From Saposhnikovia divaricata (lineage: Eukaryota; Streptophyta; Magnoliopsida; Apiales; Apiaceae): a DNA stretch of 64,000 nucleotides. Both the position numbers and the translations under genes were made by a program. The notes below the pieces were generated by a model. The model saw nothing but the letters and a program-made list of their open reading frames with translations, was not told the origin of the DNA and ran no database searches. The DNA is taken from assembly GCA_036435485.1 (NCBI GenBank), contig CM071595.1, forward strand, positions 99,130,580 to 99,194,579, given 5' to 3'. Shown here one piece after another: positions 37,870 through 51,357 of the stretch (position 1 is the stretch's first letter; each line of letters starts with the position of its first letter).

Positions 37870-39802
37870 GTAGTGATCTACTAAGATCTCCGATCAAATT
37901 AATTTTTTATTTTCTGAAACTTTGGGAATATCATCATATTAAATATATATTGACATCCGTACGGTTGGATCGTTCAAAAATATTTTTTAAAAAATAGAAA
38001 CAATAATCCGTGACAAAGCACTAGTTACGAGTCATATTAAAAATAATAGTGATCTACCAAGATCTCCGATCAAATTAATTTTTTATTTTCTGAAACTTTG
38101 GGAATATCATCATATTAGATATATATTGACATCCGTACGGTTGGATCGTTCAAATATATTTTTAAAAAATATAAACAATAATCCGTGACAAAGTACTAGT
38201 TACGAGTCATATTAAAAATAGTAGTGATGTACTAAGATCTCCGATCAAATTAATTTTTTATTTTCTGAAACTTTGGGAATATCATCATTTTAGATATATA
38301 TTGATATCCGTACGGTTGGATCGTTCAAAAATATTTTTTAAAAAATAGAAACAATAATCCGTGACAAAGCACTAGTTACGAGTCATTTTAAAAATAGTAG
38401 TGATCTACTAAGATCTCCGATCAAATTAATTTTTTATTTTCTGTAACTTTGGAAAATCATCATATTAGATATATATTGACATCCGTACGGTTGGATCGTC
38501 CAAAAATATTTTTTAAAAAATAGAAACAATAATCCGTGACAAAGAACTAGTTACGAGTCATTTTAAAAATAGTAGTGATCTACTAAGATCTGAGATCAAA
38601 TTAATTTTTTATTTTCTGTAACTTTGGGAATATCATAATATTAGATATATATTGACATCCGTAAGGTTGGATCGTTCAAAAATATTTTTTAAAGATAGAA
38701 ACAATAATCCGTGACAAAGCACTAGTTACGAGTCATATTAAAAATAGTAGTGATGTACTAAGATCTCCGATCAAATTAATTTTTTATTTTCTGAAACTTT
38801 GGGAATATCATCATATTAGATATATATTGACATCCGTATGGTTGGATAGTTCAAAAATATTTTTTAAAAAATAGAAACAATAATCCGTGACAAAGCACTA
38901 GTTACGAGTCATATTAAAAATAGTAGTGATCTACTAAGATCTCCGATCAAATTAATTTATTATTTTCTGAAACTTTGGGAATATCATCATATTAGATATA
39001 TATTGACATCCGTACGGTTGGATCGTTCAAATATATTTTTAAAAAATATAAACAATAATCCGTGACAAAGTACTAGTTACGAGTCATATTAAAAATAGTA
39101 GTGATGTACTAAGATCTCCGATCAAATTAATTTTTTATTTTCTGAAACTTTGGGAATATCATCATTTTAGATATTTATTGATATCCGTACGGTTGGATCG
39201 TTCAAAAATATTTTTTAAAAAATAGAAACAATAATCCGTGACAAAGCACTAGTTACGAGTTATTTTAAAAATAGTAGTGATCTACTAAGATCTCCGATCA
39301 AATTAATTTTTTATTTTCTGTAACTTTGGGAATATCATCATATTAGATATATATTGACATCCGTAAGGTTGGATCGTTCAAAAATATTTTTTAAAAAATA
39401 GAAACAATAATCCGTGACAAAGCACTAGTTACGAGTCATTTTAAAAATAGTAATGATCTACTAAGATCTCCGATCAAATTAATTTTTTATTTTCTGAAAC
39501 TTTGGGAATATCATCATATTAGATATATATTGACATCGGTAAGGTTGGATCATTCAAAAATATTTTTTTAAAAAATAGAAACAATAATCCGTGACAAAGC
39601 ACTAGTTACGAGTCATACTAAAAATAGTAATGATCTACTAAGATCTCCGATCAAATTAATTTTTTATTTTCTGAAACTTTGGGAATATCATCATATTAAA
39701 TATATATTGACATCCGTACGGTTGGATCGTTCAAAAATATTTTTTAAAAAATAGAAACAATAATCCGTGACAAAGCACTATTTACGAGTCATTTTAAAAA
39801 TA
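37870..39802 (+). repeat. 11-mer higher-order repeat, unit 1 (1,933 bp)
   Basis: Markers repeat at +1,933 bp: TTAAATATATATTGAC (near 37940/39873), AATAATAGTGATCTACC (near 38043/39976), CATCATTTTAG with TTGATATCC (TTG 38301/40234), TTTGGAAAATCATC (38451/40384), AAAGAACTAG, AAAGATAG, GTATGGTTGGATAGTTC, ATTAATTTATT (38951/40884), GAGTTATTTT, AGTAATGATC and CATCGGTAAGG (near 39534/41467). Private differences are CATAATATT near 38634 and ATATTTATTG near 39171. Confidence 0.87.
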
Positions 39803-41735
39803 GTAGTGATCTACTAAGATCTCCGATCAAATTAATTTTTTATTTTCTGAAACTTTGGGAATATCATCATATTAAATATATATTGACATCCGTACGGTTG
39901 GATCGTTCAAAAATATTTTTTAAAAAATAGAAACAATAATCCGTGACAAAGCACTAGTTACGAGTCATATTAAAAATAATAGTGATCTACCAAGATCTCC
40001 GATCAAATTAATTTTTTATTTTCTGAAACTTTGGGAATATCATCATATTAGATATATATTGACATCCGTACGGTTGGATCGTTCAAATATATTTTTAAAA
40101 AATATAAACAATAATCCGTGACAAAGTACTAGTTACGAGTCATATTAAAAATAGTAGTGATGTACTAAGATCTCCGATCAAATTAATTTTTTATTTTCTG
40201 AAACTTTGGGAATATCATCATTTTAGATATATATTGATATCCGTACGGTTGGATCGTTCAAAAATATTTTTTAAAAAATAGAAACAATAATCCGTGACAA
40301 AGCACTAGTTACGAGTCATTTTAAAAATAGTAGTGATCTACTAAGATCTCCGATCAAATTAATTTTTTATTTTCTGTAACTTTGGAAAATCATCATATTA
40401 GATATATATTGACATCCGTACGGTTGGATCGTCCAAAAATATTTTTTAAAAAATAGAAACAATAATCCGTGACAAAGAACTAGTTACGAGTCATTTTAAA
40501 AATAGTAGTGATCTACTAAGATCTGAGATCAAATTAATTTTTTATTTTCTGTAACTTTGGGAATATCATCATATTAGATATATATTGACATCCGTAAGGT
40601 TGGATCGTTCAAAAATATTTTTTAAAGATAGAAACAATAATCCGTGACAAAGCACTAGTTACGAGTCATATTAAAAATAGTAGTGATGTACTAAGATCTC
40701 CGATCAAATTAATTTTTTATTTTCTGAAACTTTGGGAATATCATCATATTAGATATATATTGACATCCGTATGGTTGGATAGTTCAAAAATATTTTTTAA
40801 AAAATAGAAACAATAATCCGTGACAAAGCACTAGTTACGAGTCATATTAAAAATAGTAGTGATCTACTAAGATCTCCGATCAAATTAATTTATTATTTTC
40901 TGAAACTTTGGGAATATCATCATATTAGATATATATTGACATCCGTACGGTTGGATCGTTCAAATATATTTTTAAAAAATATAAACAATAATCCGTGACA
41001 AAGTACTAGTTACGAGTCATATTAAAAATAGTAGTGATGTACTAAGATCTCCGATCAAATTAATTTTTTATTTTCTGAAACTTTGGGAATATCATCATTT
41101 TAGATATATATTGATATCCGTACGGTTGGATCGTTCAAAAATATTTTTTAAAAAATAGAAACAATAATCCGTGACAAAGCACTAGTTACGAGTTATTTTA
41201 AAAATAGTAGTGATCTACTAAGATCTCCGATCAAATTAATTTTTTATTTTCTGTAACTTTGGGAATATCATCATATTAGATATATATTGACATCCGTAAG
41301 GTTGGATCGTTCAAAAATATTTTTTAAAAAATAGAAACAATAATCCGTGACAAAGCACTAGTTACGAGTCATTTTAAAAATAGTAATGATCTACTAAGAT
41401 CTCCGATCAAATTAATTTTTTATTTTCTGAAACTTTGGGAATATCATCATATTAGATATATATTGACATCGGTAAGGTTGGATCATTCAAAAATATTTTT
41501 TTAAAAAATAGAAACAATAATCCGTGACAAAGCACTAGTTACGAGTCATATTAAAAATAGTAATGATCTACTAAGATCTCCGATCAAATTAATTTTTTAT
41601 TTTCTGAAACTTTGGGAATATCATCATATTAAATATATATTGACATCCGTACGGTTGGATCGTTCAAAAATATTTTTTAAAAAATAGAAACAATAATCCG
41701 TGACAAAGCACTATTTACGAGTCATTTTAAAAATA
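39803..41735 (+). repeat. 11-mer higher-order repeat, unit 2 (1,933 bp)
   Basis: This is the tandem partner of 37870-39802, with a private CATATTAAAAATAGTAATG near 41548 where unit 1 has CATACT. Agreement continues to about 41803, then this copy has GTAAGGTTGTTTCG. From about 40380 to 42115 it also matches 49674-51409 at +9,294 bp (53 monomers), so part of this unit was copied again further right. Confidence 0.86.
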
Positions 41736-43060
41736 GTAGTGATCTACTAAGATCTCCGATCAAATTAATTTTTTATTTTCTGAAACTTTGGGAATATCAT
41801 CATATTAGATATATATTGACATCCGTAAGGTTGTTTCGTTCAAAAATATTTTTTAAAAAATAGAAACAATAATCCGTGAAAAAGCACTAGTTTCGAGTCA
41901 TATTAAAAATAGTAGTGATCTACTAAGATCTCCGATCAAATTAATTTTTTATTTTCTGAAACTTTGGGATTATCATCATATTAGATATATATTGACATCC
42001 GTACGGTTGGATCGTTCAAAAATATTTTTTGAAAATAGAAACAATAATCCGTGACAAAGCACTAGTTTCGAGTCATATTAAAAATAGTAGTGATCTACTA
42101 AGATCTCCGATCAAATTTATTTTTTATTTTCTGTAACTTTGGGAATATCATCATATTAGATATATATTGACATCCGTACGGTTGGATCGTCCAAAAATAT
42201 TTTTTAAAAATAGAAACAATAATCCGTGACAAAGCACTTGTTACGAGTCATATTAAAAATAGTAGTGATCTACTAAGATCTCCGATCAAATTAATTTTTT
42301 ATTTTCTGAAACTTTGGGAATATCATCATATTAGATATATATTGATATCCGTACGGTTGGATCGTTCAAAAATATTTTTAAAAATAGAAACAATAATCCG
42401 TGACAAAGCACTAGTTTCGAGTCATATTAAAAATAGTAGTGATGTACTAAGATCTCCGATCAAATTAATTTTTTATTTTCTGAAACTTTGGGATTATCAT
42501 CATATTAGATATATATTGACATCCGTACGGTTGGATCGTTCAAAAATATTTTTTGAAAATAGAAACAATAATCCGTGACAAAGCACTAGTTTCGAGTCAT
42601 ATTAAAAATAGTAGTGATCTACTAAGATCTCCGATCAAATTTATTTTTTATTTTCTGTAACTTTGGGAATATCATCATATTAGATATATATTGACATCCG
42701 TACGGTTGGATCGTCCAAAAATATTTTTTAAAAATAGAAACAATAATCCGTGACAAAGCACTTGTTACGAGTCATATTAAAAATAGTAGTGATCTACTAA
42801 GATCTCCGATCAAATTAATTTTTTATTTTCTGAAACTTTGGGAATATCATCATATTAGATATATATTGACATCCGTATGGTTGGATCGTTCAAAAATATT
42901 TTTTAAAAATAGAAACAATAATCCGCGACAAAGCACTAGTTTCGAGTCATATCAAAAATAGTAGTGATCTACTAAGATCTCCGATCAAATTAATTATTTA
43001 TTTTCTGTAACTTTGGGAATATCATTATATTAGATATATATTGACATCCGTACGGTTGGA
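41736..43060 (+). repeat. Trimer pair and segment shared with 59675-60655
   Basis: Two cycles about 524 bp apart carry GGGATTATC, TTTTTTGAAAATAG, TCAAATTTATTT (42111/42635) and CACTTGTTACG (near 42236/42760). From about 42310 to 43290 the order also matches 59675-60655 at +17,365 bp, with TTGATATCC at 42342/59707 and GTATGG at 42875/60240. A private AATTATTTATTTTC lies near 42994. Confidence 0.8.
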
Positions 43061-44112
43061 TAGTCCAAAAATATTTTTTAAAAATAGAAACAATAATCCG
43101 TGACAAAGCACTAGTTTCGAGTCATATTAAAAATAGTAGTGATCTACTAAGATCTCTGATCAAATTAATTTTTTATTTTCTGTAACTTTGGGAATATCAT
43201 CATATTAGATATATATTGACATCCGTACGGTTGGATCGTCCAAAAATATTTTTTAAAAAATAGAAACAATAATCCGTGACAAAGCACTAGTTACGAGTCA
43301 TATTAAAAATAGTAGTGATCTACTAAGATCTCCGATCAAATTAATTTTTTATTTTCTGTAACTTTGGGAATATCATCATTTTAGATATATATTGACATCC
43401 GTACGGTTGGATAGTCCAAAAATATTTTTTAAAAATAGAAACAATAATCCGTGACAAAGCACTAGTTTCGAGTCATATTAAAAATAGTAGTGATCTACTA
43501 AGATCTCTGATCAAATTAATTTTTTATTTTCTGTAACTTTGGGAATATCATCATATTAGATATATATTGACATCCGTACGGTTGGATCGACAAAAATATT
43601 TTTTAAAAAATAGAAACAATAATCCGTGACAAAGCACTAGTTACGAGTCATATTAAAAATAGTAGTGATCTACTAAGATCTCCGATCAAATTAATTTTTT
43701 ATTTTCTGTAACTTTGGGAATATCATCATTTTAGATATATATTGACATCCGTACGGTTGGATAGTCCAAAAATATTTTTTAAAAATAGAAACAATAATCC
43801 GTGACAAAGCACTAGTTTCGAGTCATATTAAAAATAGTAGTGATCTACTAAGATCTCTGATCAAATTAATTTTTTATTTTCTGTAACTTTGGGAATATCA
43901 TCATATTAGATATATATTGACATCCGTACGGTTGGATCGTCCAAAAATATTTTTTAAAAAATAGAAACAATAATCCGCGACAAAGCACTAGTTTCGAGTC
44001 ATATCAAAAATAGTAGTGATCTACTAAGATCTCCGATCAAATTAATTTTTTATTTTCTGTAACTTTGGGAATATCATTATATTAGATATATATTGACATC
44101 CGTACGGTTGGA
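43061..44112 (+). repeat. Dimeric higher-order repeat, three units (~350 bp)
   Basis: TAGTCC barcodes fall at 43061, 43412, 43762 and 44113, that is every 350-351 bp, alternating with CTCTGATC monomers ending in CGTCC. In two of the dimers the TAGTCC monomer also carries CATCATTTTAG. One unit has GGATCGACAAAAA near 43587, a change with one base lost. The same dimer appears in two units at 45691-46392 and 52183-52885. Confidence 0.85.
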
Positions 44113-44864
44113 TAGTCCAAAAATATTTTTTAAAAATAGAAACAATAATCCGTGACAAAGCACTAGTTTCGAGTCATATTAAAAATAGTAGTGATCTACT
44201 AAGATCTCTGATCAAATTAATTTTTTATTTTCTGTAACTTTGGGAATATCATCATATTAGATATATATTGACATCCGTAAGGTTGGATCGTTCAAAAATA
44301 TTTTTTAAAAAATAGAAACAATAATCCGTGACAAAGCACTAGTTTCGAGTCATATTAAAAATAGTAGTGATCTACTAAGATCTCCGATCAAATTAATTTT
44401 TTATTTTCTGAAACTTTGGGAATATCATCATATTAGATATATATTGACATCCGTACGGTAGGATCGTTCAAAAATATTTTTTAAAAATAGAAACAATAAT
44501 CCGCAACAAAGCACTAGTTTCGAGTCATATTAAAAATAGTAGTGATCTACTAAGATCTCCGTTCAAATTAATTTTTTATTTTCTGTAACTTTGGGAATAT
44601 CATTATATTAGATATATATTGACATCCGTACGGTTGGATAGTCCAAAAATATTTTTTAAAAATAGAAACAATAATCCGTGACAAAGCACTAGTTTCGAGT
44701 CATATTAAAAATAGTAGTGATCTACTAAAATCTCCGATCAAATTAATTTTTTATTTTCTGTAACTTTGGGAATATCATCATATTAGATATATATTGACAT
44801 CCGTACGGTAGGATCGTTCAAAAATATTTTTTAAAAATAGAAACAATAATCCGCGACAAAGCAC
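44113..44864 (+). repeat. Cassette head duplicated as a 349-bp dimer
   Basis: CGGTAGGATCG occurs at 44459 and 44808, two monomers apart, each followed by CATTATATT/TAGTCC and AAAATCTCC monomers. The first copy has private CCGCAACAAAG and CTCCGTTC. This is a short local amplification of the cassette first seen at 25681. Confidence 0.75.
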
Positions 44865-47800
44865 TAGTTTCGAGTCATATTAAAAATAGTAGTGATCTAC
44901 TAAGATCTCCGATCAAATTAATTTTTTATTTTCTGTAACTTTGGGAATATCATTATATTAGATATATATTGACATCCGTACGGTTGGATAGTCCAAAAAT
45001 ATTTTTTAAAAATAGAAACAATAATCCGTGACAAAGCACTAGTTTCGAGTCATATTAAAAATAGTAGTGATCTACTAAAATCTCCGATCAAATTAATTTT
45101 TTATTTTCTGTAACTTTGGGAATATCATCATATTAGATATATATTGACATCCGTACGGTTGGATCGTCCAAAAATATTTTTTAAAAAATAGAAACAATAA
45201 TCCGTGACAAAGCACTATTTTCGAGTCATTTTAAAAATAGTAGTGATCTACTAAGATCTGAGATCAAATTAATTTTTTATTTTCTGTAACTTTGGGAATA
45301 TCATCATATTAGATATATATTGACATCCGTAAGGTTGGATCGTTCAAAAATATTTTTTAAAAATAGAAACAATAATCCGTGACAAAGCACTAGTTTCGAG
45401 TCATATTAAAAATAGTAGTGATCTACTAAGATCTCAGATCAAATTAATTTTTTATTTTCTGTAACTTTGGGAATATCATCATATTAGATATATATTGACA
45501 TCCGTACGGTTGGATCGTCCAAAAATATTTTTTAAAAAATAGAAACAATAATCCGTGACAAAGCACTAGTTACGAGTCATATTAAAAATAGTAGTGATCT
45601 ACTAAGATCTCCGATCAAATTAATTTTTTATTTTCTGTAACTTTGGGAATATCATCATTTTAGATATATATTGACATCCGTACGGTTGGATAGTCCAAAA
45701 ATATTTTTTAAAAATAGAAACAATAATCCGTGACAAAGCACTAGTTTCGAGTCATATTAAAAATAGTAGTGATCTACTAAGATCTCTGATCAAATTAATT
45801 TTTTATTTTCTGTAACTTTGGGAATATCATCATATTAGATATATATTGACATCCGTACGGTTGGATCGTCCAAAAATATTTTTTAAAAAATAGAAACAAT
45901 AATCCGTGACAAAGCACTAGTTACGAGTCATATTAAAAATAGTAGTGATCTACTAAGATCTCCGATCAAATTAATTTTTTATTTTCTGTAACTTTGGGAA
46001 TATCATCATTTTAGATATATATTGAATCCGTACGGTTGGATAGTCCAAAAATATTTTTTAAAAATAGAAACAATAATCCGTGACAAAGCACTAGTTTCGA
46101 GTCATATTAAAAATAGTAGTGATCTACTAAGATCTCTGATCAAATTAATTTTTTATTTTCTGTAACTTTGGGAATATCATCATATTAGATATATATTGAC
46201 ATCCGTACGGTTGGATCGTCCAAAAATATTTTTTAAAAAATAGAAACAATAATCCGCGACAAAGCACTAGTTTCGAGTCATATCAAAAATAGTAGTGATC
46301 TACTAAGATCTCCGATCAAATTAATTTTTTATTTTCTGTAACTTTGGGAATATCATTATATTAGATATATATTGACATCCGTACGGTTGGATAGTCCAAA
46401 AATATTTTTTAAAAATAGAAACAATAATCCGTGACAAAGCACTAGTTTCAAGTCATATTAAAAATAGTAGTGATCTACTAAGATCTCTGATCAAATTAAT
46501 TTTTTATTTTCTGTAACTTTGGGAATATCATCATATTAGATATATATTGACATCCGTAAGGTTGGATCGTTCAAAAATATTTTTTAAAAAATAGAAACAA
46601 TAATCCGTGACAAAGCACTAGTTTCGAGTCATATTAAAAATAGTAGTGATCTACTAAGATCTCCGATCAAATTAATTTTTTATTTTCTGAAACTTTGGGA
46701 ATATCATCATATTAGATATATATTGACATCCGTACGGTAGGATCGTTCAAAAATATTTTTTAAAAATAGAAACAATAATCCGCGACAAAGCACTAGTTTC
46801 GAGTCATATTAAAAATAGTAGTGATCTACTAAGATCTCCGATCAAATTAATTTTTTATTTTCTGTAACTTTGGGAATATCATTATATTAGATATATATTG
46901 ACATCCGTACGGTTGGATAGTCCAAAAATATTTTTTAAAAATAGAAACAATAATCCGTGACAAAGCACTAGTTTCGAGTCATATTAAAAATAGTAGTGAT
47001 CTACTAATATCTCCGATCAAATTAATTTTTTATTTTCTGTAACTTTGGGAATATCATCATATTAGATATATATTGACATCCGTACGGTTGGATCGTCCAA
47101 AAATATTTTTTAAAAAATAGAAACAATAATCCGTGACAAAGCACTATTTTCGAGTCATTTTAAAAATAGTAGTGATCTACTAAGATCTGAGATCAAATTA
47201 ATTTTTTATTTTCTGTAACTTTGGGAATATCATCATATTAGATATATATTGACATCCGTAAGGTTGGATCGTTCAAAAATATTTTTTAAAGATAGAAACA
47301 ATAATCCGTGACAAAGCACTAGTTACGAGTCATATTAAAAATAGTAGTGATCTACTAAGATCTCCGATCAAATTAATTTTTTATTTTCTGAAACTTTGGG
47401 AATATCATCATATTAAATATATATTGATATCCGTACGGTTGGATCGTTCAAAAATATTTTTAAAAATAGAAACAATAATCCGTGACAAAGCACTAGTTTC
47501 GAGTCATATTAAAAATAGTAGTGATGTACTAAGATCTCCGATCAAATTAATTTTTTATTTTCTGAAACTTTGGGAATATCATAATATTAGATATATATTG
47601 ACATCCGTACGGTCGGATCGTTCAAAAATATTTTTTAAAAAATAGAAACAATAATCCGTGACAAAGCACTAGTTACGAGTCATATTAAAAATAGTAGTGA
47701 TCTACTAAGATCTCCGATCAAATTAATTTTTTATTTTCTGAAACTTTGGGAATATCATCATATTAGATATATATTGACATCCGTACGGTTGGATCGTTCA

Positions 47801-48015
47801 AAAATATTTTTTAAAAAATAGAAACAATAATCCGTGACAAAGCACTAGTTACGAGTCATATTAAAAATAATAGTGATCTACCAAGATCTCCGATCAAATT
47901 AATTTTTTATTTTCTGAAACTTTGGGAATATCATCATATTAGATATATATTGACATCCGTACGGTTGGATCGTTCAAATATATTTTTAAAAAATATAAAC
48001 AATAATCCGTGACAA
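44865..48015 (+). repeat. 18-monomer duplicated block, copy 1 (6,493 bp spacing)
   Basis: This is the longest high-similarity pair I could find. At +6,493 bp the following recur in order: AAAATCTCC with CGTCC, CACTATTTTCG with GAG, two dimers with CATCATTTTAG/TAGTCC, CGGTAGG (46737/53230), TTGATATCC (47424/53917), the GTCGG barcode, AATAATAGTGATCTACC (near 47868/54361) and CAAATATATTTTTAAAAAA. Scattered differences seen by eye include CTCAGATC near 45432 against CTCTGATC, TTGAATCCG near 46023, GTTTCAAGTC near 46446 and CTAATATCTCC near 47005. The block contains the dimers and one cassette copy. Confidence 0.88.
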
Positions 48016-48279
48016 AGTACTAGTTACGAGTCATATTGAAAATAGTAGTGATGTACTAAGATCTCCGATCAAATTAATTTTTATTTTCTGAAACTTTGGG
48101 AATATCATCATTTCAGATATATATTGACATCCGTACGGTTGGATCGTTCAAATATATTTTTAAAAAATATAAACAATAATCCGTGACAAAGTACTAGTTA
48201 CGAGTCATTTTCAAAAATAGTAGTGATCTGCTAAGATCTCCGATTAAATTAATTTTTTATTTTCTGTAACTTTGGAAAA
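48016..48279 (+). repeat. Diverged monomers with several private changes
   Basis: This short stretch has more unusual bases than its surroundings: CATATTGAAAATAG near 48037, a T-tract one base short near 48079, CATTTCAGATAT near 48110, CATTTTCAAAAATAG near 48207 and CTCCGATTAAATT near 48239. TTTGGAAAATCATC follows at 48274. It lies between the end of the 6,493-bp duplication and the start of the 4-mer repeat. Confidence 0.75.
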
Positions 48280-50290
48280 TCATCATATTAGATATATATT
48301 GACATCCGTACGGTTGGATCGTCCAAAAATATTTTTTAAAAAATAGAAACAATAATCCGTGACAAAGAACTAGTTACGAGTCATTTTAAAAATTGTAGTG
48401 ATCTACTAAGATCTGAGATCAAATTAATTTTTTATTTTCTGTAACTTTGGGAATATCATCATATTAGATATATATTGACATCCGTAAGGTTGGATCGTTC
48501 AAAAATATTTTTTAAAGATAGAAACAATAATCCGTGACAAAGCACTAGTTACGAGTCATATTAAAAATAGTAGTGATGTACTAAGATCTCCGATCAAATT
48601 AATTTTTTATTTTCTGAATCTTTGGGAATATCATCATATTAGATATATATTGACATCCGTATGGTTGGATAGTTCAAAAATATTTTTTAAAAAATAGAAA
48701 CAATAATCCGTGACAAAGCACTAGTTACGAGTCATATTAAAAATAGTAGTGATCTACTAAGATCTCCGATCAAATTAATTTATTATTTTCTGAAACTTTG
48801 GGAATATCATCATATTAGATATATATTGACATCCGTACGGTTGGATCGTTCAAATATATTTTTAAAAAATATAAACAATAATCCGTGACAAAGCACTAGT
48901 TACGAGTCATATTAAAAATAGTAGTGATTTACTAAGATCTCCGATCAAATTAATTTATTATTTTCTGAAACTTTGGGAATATCATCATATTAGATATATA
49001 TTGACATCCGTACGGTTGGATCGTCCAAAAATATTTTTTAAAAAATAGAAACAATAATCCGTGACAAAGAACTAGTTACGAGTCATTTTAAAAATAGTAG
49101 TGATCTACTACGATCTGAGATCAAATTAATTTTTTATTTTCTGTAACTTTGGGAATATCATCATATTAGATATATATTGACATCCGTAAGGTTGGATCGT
49201 TCAAAAATATTTTTTAAAGATAGAAACAATAATCCGTGACAAAGCACTAGTTACGAGTCATATTAAAAATAGTAGTGATGTACTAAGATCTCCGATCAAA
49301 TTAATTTTTTATTTTCTGAATCTTTGGGAATATCATCATATTAGATATATATTGACATCCGTATGGTTGGATAGTTCAAAAATATTTTTTAAAAAATAGA
49401 AACAATAATCCGTGACAAAGCACTAGTTACGAGTCATATTAAAAATAGTAGTGATCTACTAAGATCTCCGATCAAATTAATTTATTATTTTCTGAAACTT
49501 TGGGAATATCATCATATTAGATATATATTGACATCCGTACGGTTGGATCGTTCAAATATATTTTTAAAAAATATAAACAATAATCCGTGACAAAGCACTA
49601 GTTACGAGTCATATTAAAAATAGTAGTGATTTACTAAGATCTCCGATCAAATTAATTTATTATTTTCTGAAACTTTGGGAATATCATCATATTAGATATA
49701 TATTGACATCCGTACGGTTGGATCGTCCAAAAATATTTTTTAAAAAATAGAAACAATAATCCGTGACAAAGAACTAGTTACGAGTCATTTTAAAAATAGT
49801 AGTGATCTACTACGATCTGAGATCAAATTAATTTTTTATTTTCTGTAACTTTGGGAATATCATCATATTAGATATATATTGACATCCGTAAGGTTGGATC
49901 GTTCAAAAATATTTTTTAAAGATAGAAACAATAATCCGTGACAAAGCACTAGTTACGAGTAATATTTAAAATAGTAGTGATGTACTAAGATCTCCGATCA
50001 AATTAATTTTTTATTTTCTGAAACTTTGGGAATATCATCATATTAGATATATATTGACATCCGTATGGTTGGATAGTTCAAAAATATTTTTTAAAAAATA
50101 GAAACAATAATCCGTGACAAAGCACTAGTTACGAGTCATATTAAAAATAGTAGTGATCTACTAAGATCTCCGATCAAATTAATTTATTATTTTCTGAAAC
50201 TTTGGGAATATCATCATATTAGATATATATTGACATCCGTACGGTTGGATCGTTCAAATATATTTTTAAAAAATATAAACAATAATCCGT
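48280..50290 (+). repeat. Tetrameric higher-order repeat, 702 bp, ~2.9 units
   Basis: Units start near 48280, 48982 and 49684. Each has CGTCC with AAAGAACTAG, then CATTTT/GAG with AAAGATAG, then GATGTAC with GTATGGTTGGATAGTTC, then ATTAATTTATT with CAAATATATT. TCTGAATC is found at 48613 and 49315 (702 bp) but reverts to CTGAAAC in the third unit. CTACGATCTGAG is shared by units 2 and 3 only. The third unit has a private GAGTAATATTTAAAATAG near 49969 and departs at about 50290 (GTACTAG and GATGTAC instead of GCACTAG and GATTTAC). Confidence 0.85.
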
Positions 50291-51357
50291 GACAAAGTAC
50301 TAGTTACGAGTCATATTAAAAATAGTAGTGATGTACTAAGATCTCCGATCAAATTAATTTTTTATTTTCTGAAACTTTGGGAATATCATCATTTTAGATA
50401 TATATTGATATCCGTACGGTTGGATCGTTCAAAAATATTTTTTAAAAAATAGAAACAATAATCCGTGACAAAGCACTAGTTACGAGTTATTTTAAAAATA
50501 GTAGTGATCTACTAAGATCTCCGATCAAATTAATTTTTTATTTTCTGTAACTTTGGGAATATCATCATATTAGATATATATTGACATCCGTAAGGTTGGA
50601 TCGTTCAAAAATATTTTTTAAAAAATAGAAACAATAATCCGTGACAAAGCACTAGTTACGAGTCATTTTAAAAATAGTAATGATCTACTAAGATCTCCGA
50701 TCAAATTAATTTTTTATTTTCTGAAACTTTGGGAATATCATCATATTAGATATATATTGACATCGGTAAGGTTGGATCATTCAAAAATATTTTTTTAAAA
50801 AATAGAAACAATAATCCCTGACAAAGCACTAGTTACGAGTCATACTAAAAATAGTAATGATCTACTAAGATCTCCGATCAAATTAATTTTTTATTTTCTG
50901 AAACTTTGGGAATATCATCATATTAAATATATATTGACATCCGTACGGTTGGATCGTTCAAAAATATTTTTTAAAAAATAGAAACAATAATCCGTGACAA
51001 AGCACTATTTACGAGTCATTTTAAAAATAGTAGTGATCTACTAAGATCTCCGATCAAATTAATTTTTTATTTTCTGAAACTTTGGGAATATCATCATATT
51101 AGATATATATTGACATCCGTAAGGTTGTTTCGTTCAAAAATATTTTTTAAAAAATAGAAACAATAATCCGTGAAAAAGCACTAGTTTCGAGTCATATTAA
51201 AAATAGTAGTGATCTACTAAGATCTCCGATCAAATTAATTTTTTATTTTCTGAAACTTTGGGATTATCATCATATTAGATATATATTGACATCCGTACGG
51301 TTGGATCGTTCAAAAATATTTTTTGAAAATAGAAACAATAATCCGTGACAAAGCACT
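50291..51357 (+). repeat. Segment copied from the 11-mer region (9,294 bp spacing)
   Basis: The order GAGTTATTTT (50484), AGTAATGATC, CATCGGTAAGG, CATACTAAAA, TTAAATATATATTGAC, CACTATTTACG (51003), GTTGTTTCG with GTGAAAAAGC and TTTTTTGAAAATAG matches 40997-42063 at exactly 9,294 bp (41190/50484 and 41709/51003). A private AATCCCTGAC lies near 50815. The match stops near 51409, where TCAAATTAAT replaces TCAAATTTAT. Confidence 0.83.
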
